This document shows positions 1-12,083 of a stretch of 64,000 nt of DNA, piece after piece. The first letter of the stretch is position 1, and each line of letters starts with the position of its first letter. Below the pieces are notes generated by a model, which was not told where the DNA came from, did no database searches, and saw only the letters and a list, made by a program, of their open reading frames with translations. The translations under genes and the position numbers were made by a program. This DNA is from Massariosphaeria phaeospora (lineage: Eukaryota > Ascomycota > Dothideomycetes > Pleosporales), in contig JAADJZ010000029.1 in NCBI GenBank assembly GCA_011032825.1, positions 248,001-312,000 on the forward strand. Reading direction: 5' to 3'.

Positions 1-491
1 GATCTAATCGGTCAAGTCCTCCAGAGATAACTTGTTGCTAAATATATAGAGAGCGCTTAAAATAAGCGCTTTACGGGCCGTCAATCGGTGTCATGTTGGA
101 GAATGCGAGACAAGCATTTAGCGCCCATAACACAACAGTCCAAACCGTTGGGTCGACCGTTCCGCATTTCCTCCCAACAGGCTACTCCAATCACCTGAGC
201 GTAAGTGGGCTTGCCACACGGCATATGACAACTGCGCCTTAGTGTTCGAAACGTCGCGCAGAAGTTGCTGAGCCATAAAGGTCGCTTTGTCCCCAAAGTT
301 GGGGGGTTAGAGGATCCGGCATCACTCCCAATCTACCCTTCTTTCAAAAGCATCTTCTTGTTTTCAGGCAGCGCCTACCTTCATTTATCCGTGCTGTGCA
401 CTACTACCCACACACTTTCCAAGTACAAAAAAACTCATTCCATCAGCCTATCAACTTACCGGTCCAATCTCACGAAACCACAATCGTCAAT
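1..491. other. Intergenic, 5' flank of peptide gene
   Basis: No convincing gene is visible. The last 100 bases before the first gene are pyrimidine- and A-rich, as expected for a fungal promoter and 5' leader. Short open frames on both strands lack coding character. Confidence 0.5.
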
Positions 492-848
492 ATGCACGCC
501 CCTCTACTCTTTCTCATCACGTCTTTTGCGGCTTCCGCCGTAGCTGCACCTGTCCCCATCGCCTCAATCCGTCCAGTATCTCCAGACTCTCCAGTATCAG
601 CTGTGGAGCAGCTGCTGACCCGGGAAACGGCGGACTTTCCAGTCCTTGACAGCATCAAACGCGCTCTTCTCGAGGGATTGGACACAGTCATTGGCACAAA
701 GCGGGCAGCCAGTCCAGAGGACCCGAACGAGGATTGTGACAGAGGTCCCTCCGCGGATTTGCCGGATCGCAAAGCGAAGCGCTGTACCCACGAGAGAACG
801 GTAGATAAGCGCGAGGCTCTTACCATTGCCACTCGTTACGAAGAATGA
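492..848 (+). CDS. Putative secreted peptide precursor with Kex2 sites
   Basis: Intronless 118-residue protein. I chose the ATG at 492 because it directly precedes a signal peptide (hydrophobic residues about 4-18, likely cleavage after AVAA). An upstream in-frame ATG at 396 would bury that signal. The mature part is polar, with Lys-Arg dipeptides at about residues 56-57, 70-71, 96-97 and 106-107. These are classic cleavage sites for the Golgi protease Kex2. They would release peptides of roughly 10-26 residues, unlike one another in sequence, with only two cysteines in total. This layout fits fungal Kex2-processed secreted proteins, pheromone-like or RiPP precursors, but the peptides are not repeated copies, so a known pheromone or ustiloxin-type RiPP is not supported. 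No modifying enzymes lie next to it. Function unknown; secretion and processing are inferred. Confidence 0.6.
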   Translation: MHAPLLFLITSFAASAVAAPVPIASIRPVSPDSPVSAVEQLLTRETADFPVLDSIKRALLEGLDTVIGTKRAASPEDPNEDCDRGPSADLPDRKAKRCTHERTVDKREALTIATRYEE

Positions 849-1590
849 ACCCCTAGCCCGAACGAAGATGACACTTTATACTAAGGATACGATCCTAGTA
901 TGACCGACACCTCGACGGCGATCTCAAACCTCGGCAAGGACTTCGAGTGTGGATGGCAAGGTCAAACTTCGTTTGTTCCGGGATTACCGTAGCCCGCGCG
1001 CGAGACTTAGTCCAGCGGGGAAGACCTCCAGTTTCCATTAATTGAAATGTGTTCCGCTTGCGAATTCTTATTTCCCCATTGCCCCGGGCCTTCATGTGAT
1101 GTTGCTAGTGACTCCCAACATCCTGTCATCTTTGACATATCGATGCTTCGTATCCACTGTTCTGAGCCTCGCGTGGTAATATCGAGTGTGACAATGCGTG
1201 CATCTTTGATGCAGACTAAACATCGAGCAATGGTAACAGCCTGATTGGCGCCGGCCTGCACTTATGAACGACCAAAACTCGTGAGGAAGGTCGTCTAACC
1301 AATATTATTCATTATACTCACTTACCTGTCTTGCACAAGATCATTCAAGGTTAGTTTATAAATTCAACTGGTCAATTAGAGTCGTCCAGTCGTTGCTGAC
1401 TATGCTGACTACCTAATAACATCAAACGCAATAGCTATGATTCGCAACGACTTTTTTTGCAGCAGCTGCTGCCTGCGCAACCGGTTATCTATAGTGTTGG
1501 CAAGGCAAAGCAAGCGATTTGTAACATAAGACGAAATTTTCCCATCACAACTACATTAAACCGTTACGTATATCCCTTCCCTCTAATAGT
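849..1590. other. Intergenic
   Basis: No gene recognised between the peptide gene and the convergent DUF3176 gene. It contains copy A of the dispersed element (1371-1450). Confidence 0.5.
1371..1450 (+). repeat. Dispersed short element, copy A
   Basis: One of four related copies in the window. The shared core is GAGTCGT, then CAGTCRTTGCTGACTA, then TTGACTACCCACTAATATC and CAAACGCAA. Similarity between A and the copy at 19.0 kb extends further, through a shared GATTCGCAACGA segment. No terminal inverted repeats or open frame are seen. Confidence 0.75.
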
Positions 1591-4053
1591 TTATACCCAA
1601 CCCGGTGGGGGTTCAGACTTATTCCTGGAAGCAACTGGCTTCTCCGATACCCGCCAACCTTTTTTCGGTAGCATCCTGACCCGCATCTCTCTTGCTCTGG
1701 TTCGTGGCGTGCCGTTGGCTTGGGAGTCGGTCATTTCTTTTTGAATGTCGTCGGGCAACCCGTAGAGAAGTGTTGCAAGAGCCGAAGTTTTCCAAACGCC
1801 GAGTCGATCGCTTTCTTTCGATGTCCGTACTACAGTGGCCACAAGAAAAACGAGTGTCAATATGAGGAGGACGAGCGGCAAAGATAACCATGCCCAAACA
1901 ACTTGCACATAGGTCTCTTCAGCCCAAGCTATGCCTGTGGCGGCATCTTCACTCGCCATCCGTATTGTGTTTGTCATCAGCATGGCTAGACGTTCCATGT
2001 GATCAGTCACATTGGTGGGTGCTGACCATGGATTCTTTGTCACTTCCCGGGTAACGGGGTTTTCATCACGAGTTCCGTATTTCCAGATAGCCGAAGTGTC
2101 GTTGTTCTTCACTGTCGCAAACGAAGGCAAGTAGTTGTCAAAGGCGATGAGAACGTTGAATGCGGTATCGTTCGAAACCCCATAACTAGAAATGTCTCCC
2201 TGGCCATCAGGCGCATGAGGATCGACTGTGATGTTCTCAAAGTAGACTTTGTAAACATATTCTCCGTCGTCTGTTGCGTTGAAAGTAGTCCATGGGTATG
2301 GGCCTGCAGTCGTGTTGATGAAGTGATCTTTGACAGTTTCCGTGTATGAGGCGAGATAGTATGAGGACTCAATCGTCTTGACACACCATGACAGCATACA
2401 TTCAACCGCTCTAGGCCTGTCGTGGCGTTTGATGCTTTCCATGATGCCATTGAGATCCGACCCGTTTCCGGCCGTAACCACAACGAAGTCGGTAATCTTG
2501 TTGCGTATATGCTTGAATTTGATAGAACCCCCAAATAGCGGCCGTCTATTTATGTTGGTGACGAGGGGTAAGGCGCGTGTCGTTAACATTCCGCTCGACT
2601 GATTCAAGGTAGGATCAACTTGGTAACCTGACATTAACATCGGCTTCTCGCCGGTGGCATTGAAAAACCACCCGCACATGGTACCGTTCTCACGTTCGTC
2701 ATAGGAGTTTGCGGTTTCGATCCAGTCAAACTGTGCATAAGTACAGGCGAATTCGAGCATGTCAGCAACATCCGAGCATTCGCTACAGACACCTAGCGTC
2801 TCGTATGGCTCCCAGGTACAGTTGCTAGTTGGACAGGAGAGTGGTATCTCTGCACGCGTTCCATTGCCGACTTTAACCTGAGGGACGCCGAAATCGAAGA
2901 AGAACTTTTCGGCGATAGCTGCCATATCCCGATTAGGAATTAATAGTTCTGCGTGATCCGTCTCGTTGCCGAAGTATCTGTACTCTTTGCTGGACGCGGG
3001 CTCGTATCGTATGACTCGAGGGATCGTGCCGTTTTGTGCTTGTCGTTCCCAGCGCGTGGGGTAGCGAGCGACCTGTTGGAAAAATGGATCAAGTGCTATT
3101 GCGAAAATCATGACAGCCGCACCAAGTGCGGCTAGCGTTCTGCCCCGAGTGCGGGCGAGAAGTAAGAAGGATCCCCATGGTCCTCGAGACGCGTTGTCGA
3201 AGATTTCAAAATCCCAAACCTTCTTTGACCTATCGCCTTGAAACCAGCTCCATTTTAGCTGTCCAAGCGCTTCGGAAGCTGGGAGTAATAGGGCAGCAGA
3301 GGCGATCTTGGAGAGTGTTGAGATACAGTCGTTCAGCGTAAGACCGAAGAGCATGTTGCTGGGCACCGACTTGTTCTTGAAGACGATGAGAAGAATGATT
3401 ATAGCAATCATGCATAGAGCACTCAACAGCCAACTAATGATCTCAAAAAGCCAGCGCTTGATAACGTTATCAGATGAACTGTATTGCCAGAGCTTCCGCT
3501 CAATACGTTGAACAACGTCAGGTGCTGATTTTGCCGGCGATCCGCCATTCCTATGCGAAGATTGTATCGGACTGGGATCGGATTTGAAGGGAGCTTCTTG
3601 AATCCCAAGTCCTAACTTAGTCCTGGTATCATCTTCTGGTGTATTTGGAATAGAGAACCCGCTGCTATGACTGTTCCGACCGTGGTCGATGTCGTTCATT
3701 GATGTTTCCGGCGAAAGAGGAGAAAATGTCGATTGAGGAAATCGCATGCGTGGCTTTCCTTTTGCATCGAATCGAAGGGCACGACGGGGAGCCTGAGGGT
3801 GGGGCCATTGGTGTGACGTTTGTACTTGAAGACGAGGTATTGCTGGTGTCGGGGTCGAATGGTAGGATGGTGGTGCGGGTGAAGCTATCGTTATACAGTG
3901 AATTGACTGATCCGTCGAGCATGTGTCGCAGGTGGGACAGGTGCGCCGATGATTCTGTTTGGGTAGTGGCGCATCGGAATCCTCTCCAGTAACGACACAT
4001 ATCGGAATGTCGTGGTTGCGAGACCAGAACGGAGACGAAGGTAACGTAGACAT
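1591..4053 (-). CDS. DUF3176 domain integral membrane protein
   Basis: Intronless 820-residue protein. The first ~180 residues are Ser/Pro-rich and probably disordered. The DUF3176 core follows: a basic-aromatic stretch at about 185-200 leads into a strong membrane helix (about 201-226, SWLLSALCMIAIIILLIVF). A second hydrophobic stretch ends in the hallmark GQLKWSWF (about 264-271). A third helix lies at about 306-325. A long, probably extracytoplasmic domain (about 330-725) carries many Asn-x-Ser/Thr sites and cysteine pairs, including CPTSNCTW. A final helix (VWAWLSLPLVLLILTLVFLV) lies near 735-755 before a basic tail. The domain order and length match the fungal DUF3176 family, whose function is not known. 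The protein is probably in the plasma membrane or an endomembrane. It faces the peptide gene convergently with no visible functional link. Confidence 0.88.
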   Translation of the reverse strand: MSTLPSSPFWSRNHDIPICVVTGEDSDAPLPKQNHRRTCPTCDTCSTDQSIHCITIASPAPPSYHSTPTPAIPRLQVQTSHQWPHPQAPRRALRFDAKGKPRMRFPQSTFSPLSPETSMNDIDHGRNSHSSGFSIPNTPEDDTRTKLGLGIQEAPFKSDPSPIQSSHRNGGSPAKSAPDVVQRIERKLWQYSSSDNVIKRWLFEIISWLLSALCMIAIIILLIVFKNKSVPSNMLFGLTLNDCISTLSKIASAALLLPASEALGQLKWSWFQGDRSKKVWDFEIFDNASRGPWGSFLLLARTRGRTLAALGAAVMIFAIALDPFFQQVARYPTRWERQAQNGTIPRVIRYEPASSKEYRYFGNETDHAELLIPNRDMAAIAEKFFFDFGVPQVKVGNGTRAEIPLSCPTSNCTWEPYETLGVCSECSDVADMLEFACTYAQFDWIETANSYDERENGTMCGWFFNATGEKPMLMSGYQVDPTLNQSSGMLTTRALPLVTNINRRPLFGGSIKFKHIRNKITDFVVVTAGNGSDLNGIMESIKRHDRPRAVECMLSWCVKTIESSYYLASYTETVKDHFINTTAGPYPWTTFNATDDGEYVYKVYFENITVDPHAPDGQGDISSYGVSNDTAFNVLIAFDNYLPSFATVKNNDTSAIWKYGTRDENPVTREVTKNPWSAPTNVTDHMERLAMLMTNTIRMASEDAATGIAWAEETYVQVVWAWLSLPLVLLILTLVFLVATVVRTSKESDRLGVWKTSALATLLYGLPDDIQKEMTDSQANGTPRTRAREMRVRMLPKKGWRVSEKPVASRNKSEPPPGWV

Positions 4054-6932
4054 TATTAAAAGTCAAGTATAAACAGCGGCCAGCCAGCTGCCAATATCGA
4101 CTACGACTTGTGTAGATGATTTTTTGAGCCCTAGATATGTGAGGTGAGGCGAAGTAAAACGAACTGCTGCAAAAGAGAGATATGGCACAATCATAATGGA
4201 TAGCCTGGAAGGTTATTACTGTGTCCGGCGGCCGCTGGAAACGCTAAACGTTCCTGTTCCCGAGCTTCCGCTACCGATGTCCAGAAAACGTATAGCCACT
4301 TGTATATCCAGTCACAATGGGGAAAACGTGCTGCAGGTTGCCTACGCCGCAATCAATCCATCTACGCCGCAATGGACTATCCAGAGACGGGCATCGTGTA
4401 AGCGCTTGGATGCATCACTTGGTCTTGGATCATCGCTGAGCGCCTAACGCTTGGTTGGCATTTACCTAGTGCTATTCGTGATGCATTGACGCTCGCATGC
4501 GGCACAGTGGCGGCTAAGTGATCTGCGGCTGAAACTTCTCCTGCGGCTCTCCCGCGCCTGCAGATGTCCTAGAAGGAGGAACGAATCAAGTAGTCGATGA
4601 AAGTACTATCGGGGTACTGCGCAGGAAGGTTTATGCGGGCGGGTGTTGGTGTTGTGGTGCGACTTTGTTTATGGGCGGCTACGTTGGAGATTTTCGCGCG
4701 GCTAAGCTTCGAACGCCAAGCCAGCTAAGCCACATGTGATCGTTGGCAAGACTAATTCCGGCCGCCAGGATCACGTTGCCCGGCGCCAACCATGGGAGCT
4801 CGAGATGGATCAAACCGTGAAAGGATGTGTGTGTCACCACTGCCATGTGATCTATTCGAAAGAACTTCGTATGGAAGTTATTCGCAAGGCTGTGCGACAA
4901 ACATCATTTCTAGGCACTTAATCAGCACACTATTCGTGTTTTGGGGTACTCCACTCGAGTCCTAGTATATATCATAATTAGTGCCGTTTGATTGTCGGAG
5001 GGCCTGATCACGTCCCGTTCCCTCGTCCATCAGAGTGAAAGGCGGCAACACATCTGAGCACCTAGTCCTGATAAGGGCTAGTGCGTGCCCCGCCTCCCAA
5101 GATCTTTGGAACCTTGTAATCTTCATCTCGCATCCCTCTTACTCACCCTTTCCCAGAGGTAGTCTTATGCAAGATGCGCGTCCCTTTGCAACCTCCTCGC
5201 ATTATATATAATGGATTGGGACTAGGCACACGATGAGGGGGCCTTTGCCCTGCGGCTGGTCAACAGTGAGTATAGACACCGAAGAGGCGTCCAGCATTAC
5301 GAACGATGCGTAGTTGAATGACATAAATTATAGGACTATTCTACAACGCGATCCTCGACGTCATGGTTTGCACGTCTTGCCTAGATAACGTCTTTCGCAG
5401 CCAGAAGGGATGCGTTTCCTCCACCTCTACCAAGTTTGCAACGTTGGTGCTTACACTTTCGTATCCGAAGGCACCATCAAGAATGGCCATCTGCATTAAA
5501 GACGCTCTTTTCACTATCACTCAACTTGCAGCTCGAACGGAGACGAACCAGCTACCACGAACACGACGAAGGCGCAAGAGCGGGGGTGGTAGATGAAATG
5601 CTGACTGGAATTGACCTCAACCGTTTGGACAGCAGGTACTTCCCAAATCAATGAGGCCTCTTCCACCAAGGCCACGGCCAGGACATGCCAGATTAGCTTT
5701 TCAGACACGATGCTGAAGTACTCCTAAATGTGAACATACATCTTCTCTTCTGGAGTCTGGTCTTGGTGCACTGCTTTTCCACTTGTACTTGATGGACAGC
5801 AGAATTGACCCTCTCCGCCCCGGTACCGCGCGAGCATCGATTATCAAGAAGTTTGGAAGAGATAAGACTGCGCATGGCCTGCACTAGACCTTTCGTGATA
5901 TATTTGGAAAGAGCTACGATTCCAGGAAAAAAACATCGTTACACGCTACCCGCGCTGGAATGCGATTCCTCAAAAACAGATCGAGGGGGGAGCTGCGCCA
6001 ATAATAGTTGAAGAGGCTACCCAGATCAAGGAGCTGAAGGCGATCTAGCTGGAACCTCAACGATGGAAAGCTGGTTAGAGGAAGGTCAAGGTTTATTTGA
6101 CTGAAAGAAATTGTTTAGGGCAAAGATTACCAGTACACGGCTATACGACTAGAGTTGGGTGCTGAGTGGCAAGGAATTCGCCTGCCGTATAAACTCGCAT
6201 GAGTATCTGACACCTGATTGGCAGGATAGAGCCGATAGGAGTGATCCAAAAACTTCATCGGAGTCCGGGACGATCATTCTACTAGTTCTCGGCGAATACC
6301 GCAATCTTATAGCAGTATCCATCTCCAACTTCAATTCGTAATGAGTTGCGACATCAGATAGACTCAAAGCGAGGCGCAGCGCGCCACGTATCTACCCGTA
6401 GGTAACGTCCTTCCCCACTCAGCCGACCCACCCCGACCCCCATACACGCCACACCCGTCACATCACCCCTTAAACCGACCACATCTCACCACACGACCTC
6501 AGATCTCCGAGTCTCGAGCCCGTTACCTCGCCCTATCGCTCAAGCCAAGACGCGCCGCTTGCACACCTTCCTAAAGCGGCACCGCCAAGTCATCTCTCGC
6601 CGCCGGAAGCCTATCACGTCAACAACACACACCTTCCCATAGCAAACGAGCCAAGCAGCCTATCGTAGCTCGATTAGATGAAACCACCACCCACAACGCG
6701 AGGGCGCGGGATTCAGGCCCTCGACAGAACGTCTCCCGCGCGTGCAGGAGAGTTGGTACCTGCCTGATCCAATTGTGCGACTTTGGTGGCTAAGAAAACG
6801 TCGATGGTGGGACGAGTTTGGTAGGTGCGAGTGGTAGCAAACGAATGCTGGAAAGACATAAAGAGATCGGGTCCGTCTGATGTCCGATGGTCAGCACCTC
6901 TCGCTTTTTTCTTGCGGTGTCAAGTGTCAATC
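4054..6932. other. Gene-poor stretch of 2.9 kb
   Basis: No gene can be supported. Several open frames of 60-90 codons occur (about 4196-4447, 5363-5660, 5805-6011, 6149-6367), but none shows a recognisable domain. Frames around 5.4-6.3 kb are broken by stops in a way that would fit an old gene relic, though I cannot name it. From about 6380 to 6660 the plus strand is C-rich and may be promoter for the downstream carboxypeptidase. Confidence 0.45.
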
Positions 6933-8398
6933 ATGAAGGGCCTCGTAATCTCATCGTTACTCCTTCCTCTCGCGCTTGCGGGTGTGGTCCCCAGGGCTGA
7001 AGAGAAAGTCGATTACAGTGGTTTCAAGGTGCTGCGCGTGGCTCTTCCGGAATCCACCGAGGACATCGAGGCTCAGATCGAGGAGCTCGCCGCTCACGTC
7101 TTGAACCCCGGCAAATCGGCTCATCTCGACGTTGTCGTGTCTCCCGAGAACATCGACGCAGTCACCGCTTTGGCTGCTGAGTCTTCCGTCGTCAACGAGG
7201 ATGTCGGTGCAGCCCTGGCAGAAGAGGGAGAGTTCAAGGCGTACGCAGGTTTGTAGACCCTTCATGAAACTGATTGTATGGCTGCTGATTTCGATAGTAC
7301 CAAGCGAGTCGTGGTTCACAGCCTATCATTCCTACGCCGACCACACCCTATTCCTGAGGGACCTACAGGCCGGCTTCACGGGCCAGTCCGAGCTTGTTAC
7401 CGCAGGCAGCTCAGTGCAAGGACGCGTGATCAACGGTATCCACATCTGGGGAAGCGGAGGAAAGGGATCGAAGCCAGCTGTGCTCATCCACGGAACGGTC
7501 CACGCCCGAGAGTGGATCACCACTATGGTATGAATATTTGCCCGATGGACGATTAAAGGTCGTTAACCAGTTACCCAGACCACCGAATACTTCGCCTGGC
7601 AACTTCTCACCAAGTACAGCAGCGACGCAACCATTCGCGCTCTCGTCGACAAATTCGACTACTACATCATGCCCGTCGTTAACCCGGACGGTAAGCCACC
7701 CATCCCCACCCAATCTAGTTCCCCTCGGCCCCTGCTAACTTCTCCCAGGCTTCGTCTACACCCAAACCAACGACCGCCTTTGGCGCAAAAACCGTCAAAC
7801 CCTCAGCAGCAACTCATGCGTAGGCCGCGACATCAACCGCAACTGGCCCTACAAGTGGGAAGTCCCCGGCGGCGCCTCCACCAACCCCTGCTCCGAGACG
7901 TACAAGGGCCAGGCGGCCGGCGATGCGCCTGAGAACCGTGGTCTTGTGGCGCAGGTCAACGCGTTGAGGGATGCGCGTGGTATTAGGCTGTATCTCGATG
8001 TGCATTCGTATGGACAATACATCCTCTGGCGTAAGCACCCTCTTCCCCACCCATCCCGATTTAGTTTGAACGGCTACTGATCTGAACAAGCATACGGCTA
8101 CGACTGCTCGCTCCGCCCCGACAACGACGCAAAGCTCCGTTCGCTCGCAACGAGCGCTGCGTCTGCGATCCGCGCCGTTTCCGGCACTGGATACACCATT
8201 GGCCCTGCGTGTTCGACTTTGTATGCGACCACGGGTGATTCGACCGACTACACCGACGTCCCCGGAAACGCGACGTACTCGTACACGTACGAACTCCGTG
8301 ATACGGGAACGTACGGCTTCTCGCTGCCGGCGAACCAGATCCAGCCGACTGTGAGGGAGACTTGGGCGGGTGTTGTGTCCATGTTGCAGGGTGCTTGA
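6933..8398 (+). CDS. Secreted M14 metallocarboxypeptidase (A-type) with propeptide
   Basis: Zinc exopeptidase that removes C-terminal residues from peptides outside the cell. Proposed exons are 6933-7248, 7298-7527, 7579-7690, 7749-8030 and 8091-8398; four introns of 49-60 nt with GT..AG ends all keep frame. The ATG at 6933 starts a signal peptide ([17 protein letters not shown]). An activation propeptide follows ([20 protein letters not shown] and on). The catalytic domain shows the zinc motif HGTVHAREW (His and Glu ligands), [17 protein letters not shown] with the substrate-carboxylate-binding Asn/Arg, the third zinc ligand in LDVHSYGQY, and the general-base Glu in [12 protein letters not shown]. 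The set is complete, so an active enzyme is expected. It resembles fungal MCPA-type carboxypeptidases used in nutrition or host tissue degradation; that role is inferred. Confidence 0.93.
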
Positions 8399-8940
8399 GT
8401 GCTTTCGGAGTGGACTCTTGGAAGTTGGGGTGTGAAGCTTGTGCGAGATTCATGCCACGACGATAATGAAACATTGCATGCAAAAGCTCCAGTACCACCT
8501 TGCTCTCGTGTGTTTTATCTGAAAAACCTCACCCCCTCTGACATCATTTCTTGCTCATTAGCACAAGTCGCGGCCGCTTCAACATCGCCCCCGGCACCAT
8601 TCGTCCAAATCAGGCAGGAATTCAGCCTCATTACCTCTTGATATATTACTTACTATGCTGTATACAGTAGGGCTTCGTAGTATAGATGTTAGCCTTGAAA
8701 CATTGACCTAAAATGGCGTATCCAGGCTGGAGTATAGCATATTTCATACAATTAGGCGATCCTCTTGGCAGTATACAAGATTTCAGCGGTAGGTAAATAG
8801 TTCACTTTTAATTTTACAAAGCCCTGTTGTATCTAGCAAAACAGGTAATGTCCAAAACTGGGGTTGTAGATGTGAGAGCGCAATTATTGTGCGCATTGGC
8901 AAGGAAATATGCTAGAAGGGTGGCATGCACCTTCTCTTTC
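8399..8940. other. Convergent intergenic region
   Basis: Lies between the stop codons of the carboxypeptidase (plus) and the beta-galactosidase (minus). It probably holds both 3' UTRs. Repeat copy R1 sits at 8645-8688. No gene seen. Confidence 0.6.
8645..8688 (+). repeat. Short dispersed repeat R, copy 1
   Basis: Matches a segment at 12646-12690 on the same strand and 14772-14815 on the opposite strand. The first 21 bases (ATTACTTACTATGCTGTATA plus C) are identical, inverted, in the 14.8 kb copy. This is followed by a shared TAGGGCTTYGTA-like part. Confidence 0.6.
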
Positions 8941-11900
8941 CTACGCATATGCCAACCTCTCTTTTGTCCACCCCGGTCTCAAGTACCCGCTATCAAACCT
9001 CGAACTCCAACTACTCTCAAGAACATACTGCGTCTTGAATCTCACATCCACTTTTGCACCATCTTCGTCCTGGGCCCAAACTGCTAACCCGATTGTATTG
9101 TCGCCCGCGTAGTTAAGGATACCCGGAGGAACTGGAAACGTCCTCTCATTCCCGACATATGGGTTGAAACGCGCATACTGGTAGCCGTTGACAAAAAGCT
9201 GGACCCGAATCTTCTGCGACCTTGGTGCGCCCAGTACGAAAGCGAGGGAGGCGTCGATACCGGAAGGGATGTCAAGGGGAACGACTGTGCGGTAGAAGTA
9301 TATACCGGCGCCGGTGAAACCTGTCGAGGGGGAACTTGTGTTCCAAGCAGAGTCGTCGAAGCCGGGGAGATGCCAGCCTAGACGTTCAGCGGTGAGTCCA
9401 CCTTCATTCAGTGGGCCGCGAACGGGGTCAAGCTGTGCTCTTTCACCGTTCACCTCACCGGCTATTTTCCAGGAAGTGAACTCTGCGCCTCCTTTCAAGC
9501 TAGCGCTTAGAATGCCCCGGGGTTGTACGGCTTGAGCACGGAGATCGTGTCCTGTGTTATCTTGTGCGAGTAGCAATGTGTTTGTTCTGTTCATTCGTGC
9601 AGTACCATTTCTGAACGGGAGTGTCAAATTCCCTATTCCGGTGGTTGAGTTGCCAGGATGGGACCCTAGAAACTCGCCGTTCACCCATGCACTCCAGCCA
9701 AACGCCAGACCACCCTGCACGGAAAGGTCTACAGCGGTTGCGAACCCATCAAAGTAACCACGGAAGAGATGGAAGCTGTTGTGGAACCCATAATCGTCCA
9801 CATACAAAACTGGAAGCATGTCGGGCTTAACCGGATTTGGCGTTGAGAGATGGTCTGCTTCCACCCAGGCCAAACCAGAGTCGTCGTAACCCGCCAACCT
9901 TTCGGGGAGGCTATCATGGACCTTCCAGTGCTCTAGCGATGGCAGGTGAATGGTGGCATTTAGACCACCCGTCCGCGCTTTCAAGCTTCCGTAGGATGTT
10001 CGTGAAGCGTCCAACTGCCTCCCATTCCAAGTCAGAGTCGTAGCAGACTGTGGGGCGAAGATCTCTACGGTTGTGACGTTGGATACATCGCCTTTCAGCG
10101 TCAAGATGTTACCCTCCAGCCCCGCACTCCGAACCAAGTATGGCCCTTGGACTATGACTACAAGGAGGGTTAGCCTTGCAAAACAACTGAGCATTGCAAA
10201 TAAACTGACTAGATTGGTCGACAGGGGCGAATGGGTCATCCGACAGGTTGGGCGCCCACATAAGGTATGCAGTCGGTTTATCAGCAACAATCACCTTGAC
10301 CCCGTTGTCGAATTCCAAAACGGTCATGCCAGTCACTTGTGAGACGGAAGCAATAACTCCATGCCCGTCCTTGTGAATAGTGGCATTCGAAGCTCCTCCG
10401 TTCTTGGCGATAAAACCGTTCCATGCGCCCTTGACATGGAATTCCACTGACTCGCCGGTACTTGTCCACAGGACAACCATGGGTTTACCATCAATTACGG
10501 CATAGGTGAGAATCTCTGCTGTAGAGTATGTCAAGATTTGGTCTCCGATTGTAAAATCGGTGACTAAGATCTTGGATTGATGACCGTTCAACACAATGTT
10601 ACCACCCTGCTGAGGAATCGTCAGGTTGCCAATCGAAGTACGGACCCGAAGTTTGAAAGATTCTCTAGTCGAAGATGGTGAGTAAGAATGAATTGTCACG
10701 TAGAAAGCTCCCTTTGTGTTCGGGTTCCGCAATTCGCTAGCCGTGACTGCCGAATTCGTGGTGTATGCCGTGCTGTTCCCGATACGGTCTGTCACTGTCA
10801 AATCGGTCGCCACGCGAATGAAGAGTGCCAGATTCTTGGTCTCGTAATATTTGCTATCGATTCTCCGGTTCTCGCTGATGGGGCTGGAATAATCGTACGA
10901 TGAGCTAACGACTGGTGCCGCCAACGCTCCCCAGTTGGTACCACCAAACATCATATACAGACTGATGGCGGTCACCCTCTGTGAGATGAGATTTCGATAA
11001 AACCTTCGCGATCTTGAGTCAGTATCAAAAAGTCATACGCTCACCTAGATGAACGTACAAATTTGCGAAATCAGCACCAATGTCTGCTGGACACCCGCCT
11101 TCAGGCCCACCCCACGGATTATATGAGCCGCCTTGGAACTCCGGGAAGAACTTTGGCTGCGTATCCGAAACTTCGATGAAATGATCGTAATAGTTGATTG
11201 TCTGATATGCGACATACTCGCCATTTGTTCCGGTACACTCGCCCAAGTTGCAGCTCCAGCATGACGGGTAGCTGTCGAGGCCGGTCACGTCGACGTTGCC
11301 AGTAGCATTGGGTGCAAAATCCTCCGACCAGCTTCTCGTATTCATGTTGGGATCGTTGTGGATCACTGGGACGGTGATCCCATTTTGTCGAGCAGACTCT
11401 TGGAGCGCAGCCATGTACCGCGCGGCTGCTTCATTTGGTTTCTTGTTGCGCGCATTGCCTTCCCACTGCTCACCGTACTCGTTCTCCATCTGGTACACGA
11501 GCGTATTACCTCCATTGGTCACCTGGTGTTTGCTGGTGATGGCCGAGTAGTTGGAGAAGTATGGCTCCCATGCAGCGGTATATCGCGGATCATCATCCCG
11601 AAGCTCCCCGTATGCCCCGGTTGTAAGCCAAAGCGGAAATCCGCCTGCCGTTGTCTCTGCGTTAACATAGGGTCCCGGCCGAGTGATGATGTAGAGACCG
11701 ACTCGTTTCGCGATGTCGAATAGGCGTGAAAAGTCATGGGCGCCAGTCTCGAAGTCCAGGGTGTGGTTATTCGCGCTATGGTAGCCCCAGTGGCCGTAGA
11801 AGGCGAATGCCGTAAAACCGGCAGCCTTGATCTTCTCAAGAAGATCCTCCCACACCTCGGGTACTGGAATGCGCCAGTAGTGGATCTCGCCCGAAAAGAC

Positions 11901-12083
11901 GAATAGCCTCTTGCCGTGGACTTTGAAGCCGTAGTGATCCCATTGTACCACGTCGTTCAGGCCGTTGTCGTGCAGCGGCCACTGGCGCGGCAAGCTGCGC
12001 TGCGCATTGGCTTGGAGTCGGTTCAAAAGGTAATTCGAGCAGGACACAGCGGATGCCCACGCGAGACCAGACAAAAGCCTCAT
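8941..12083 (-). CDS. Secreted GH35 beta-galactosidase
   Basis: Hydrolyses terminal beta-galactosyl residues, for example of plant cell-wall polysaccharides, probably outside the cell. Exons on the minus strand are 12083-11059, 11003-10210 and 10157-8941. The introns are 55 nt (GTACGT..AAG) and 52 nt (GTCAGT..TAG). Joining restores conserved text ([20 protein letters not shown]) that is lost if the first frame is read through. The product is 1011 residues with an N-terminal signal peptide. The catalytic (alpha/beta)8 domain shows the acid/base Glu in [12 protein letters not shown] (about residue 202) and the nucleophile Glu in [10 protein letters not shown] (about 315). [10 protein letters not shown] follows, then beta-galactosidase jelly-roll domains with many N-glycosylation sites. 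Length and order match fungal large GH35 lactases (about 1000 residues). It ends tail to tail with the carboxypeptidase gene. Confidence 0.93.

Noticed and set aside
5363..6341. Possible gene relic at 5.4-6.3 kb
   Set aside because: Fragments in several frames broken by stops; no family could be named, so not called as a pseudogene.
11025..11058. Read-through end of GH35 exon 1 (..[10 protein letters not shown])
   Set aside because: Using the GTACGT donor instead restores the conserved [18 protein letters not shown] region.
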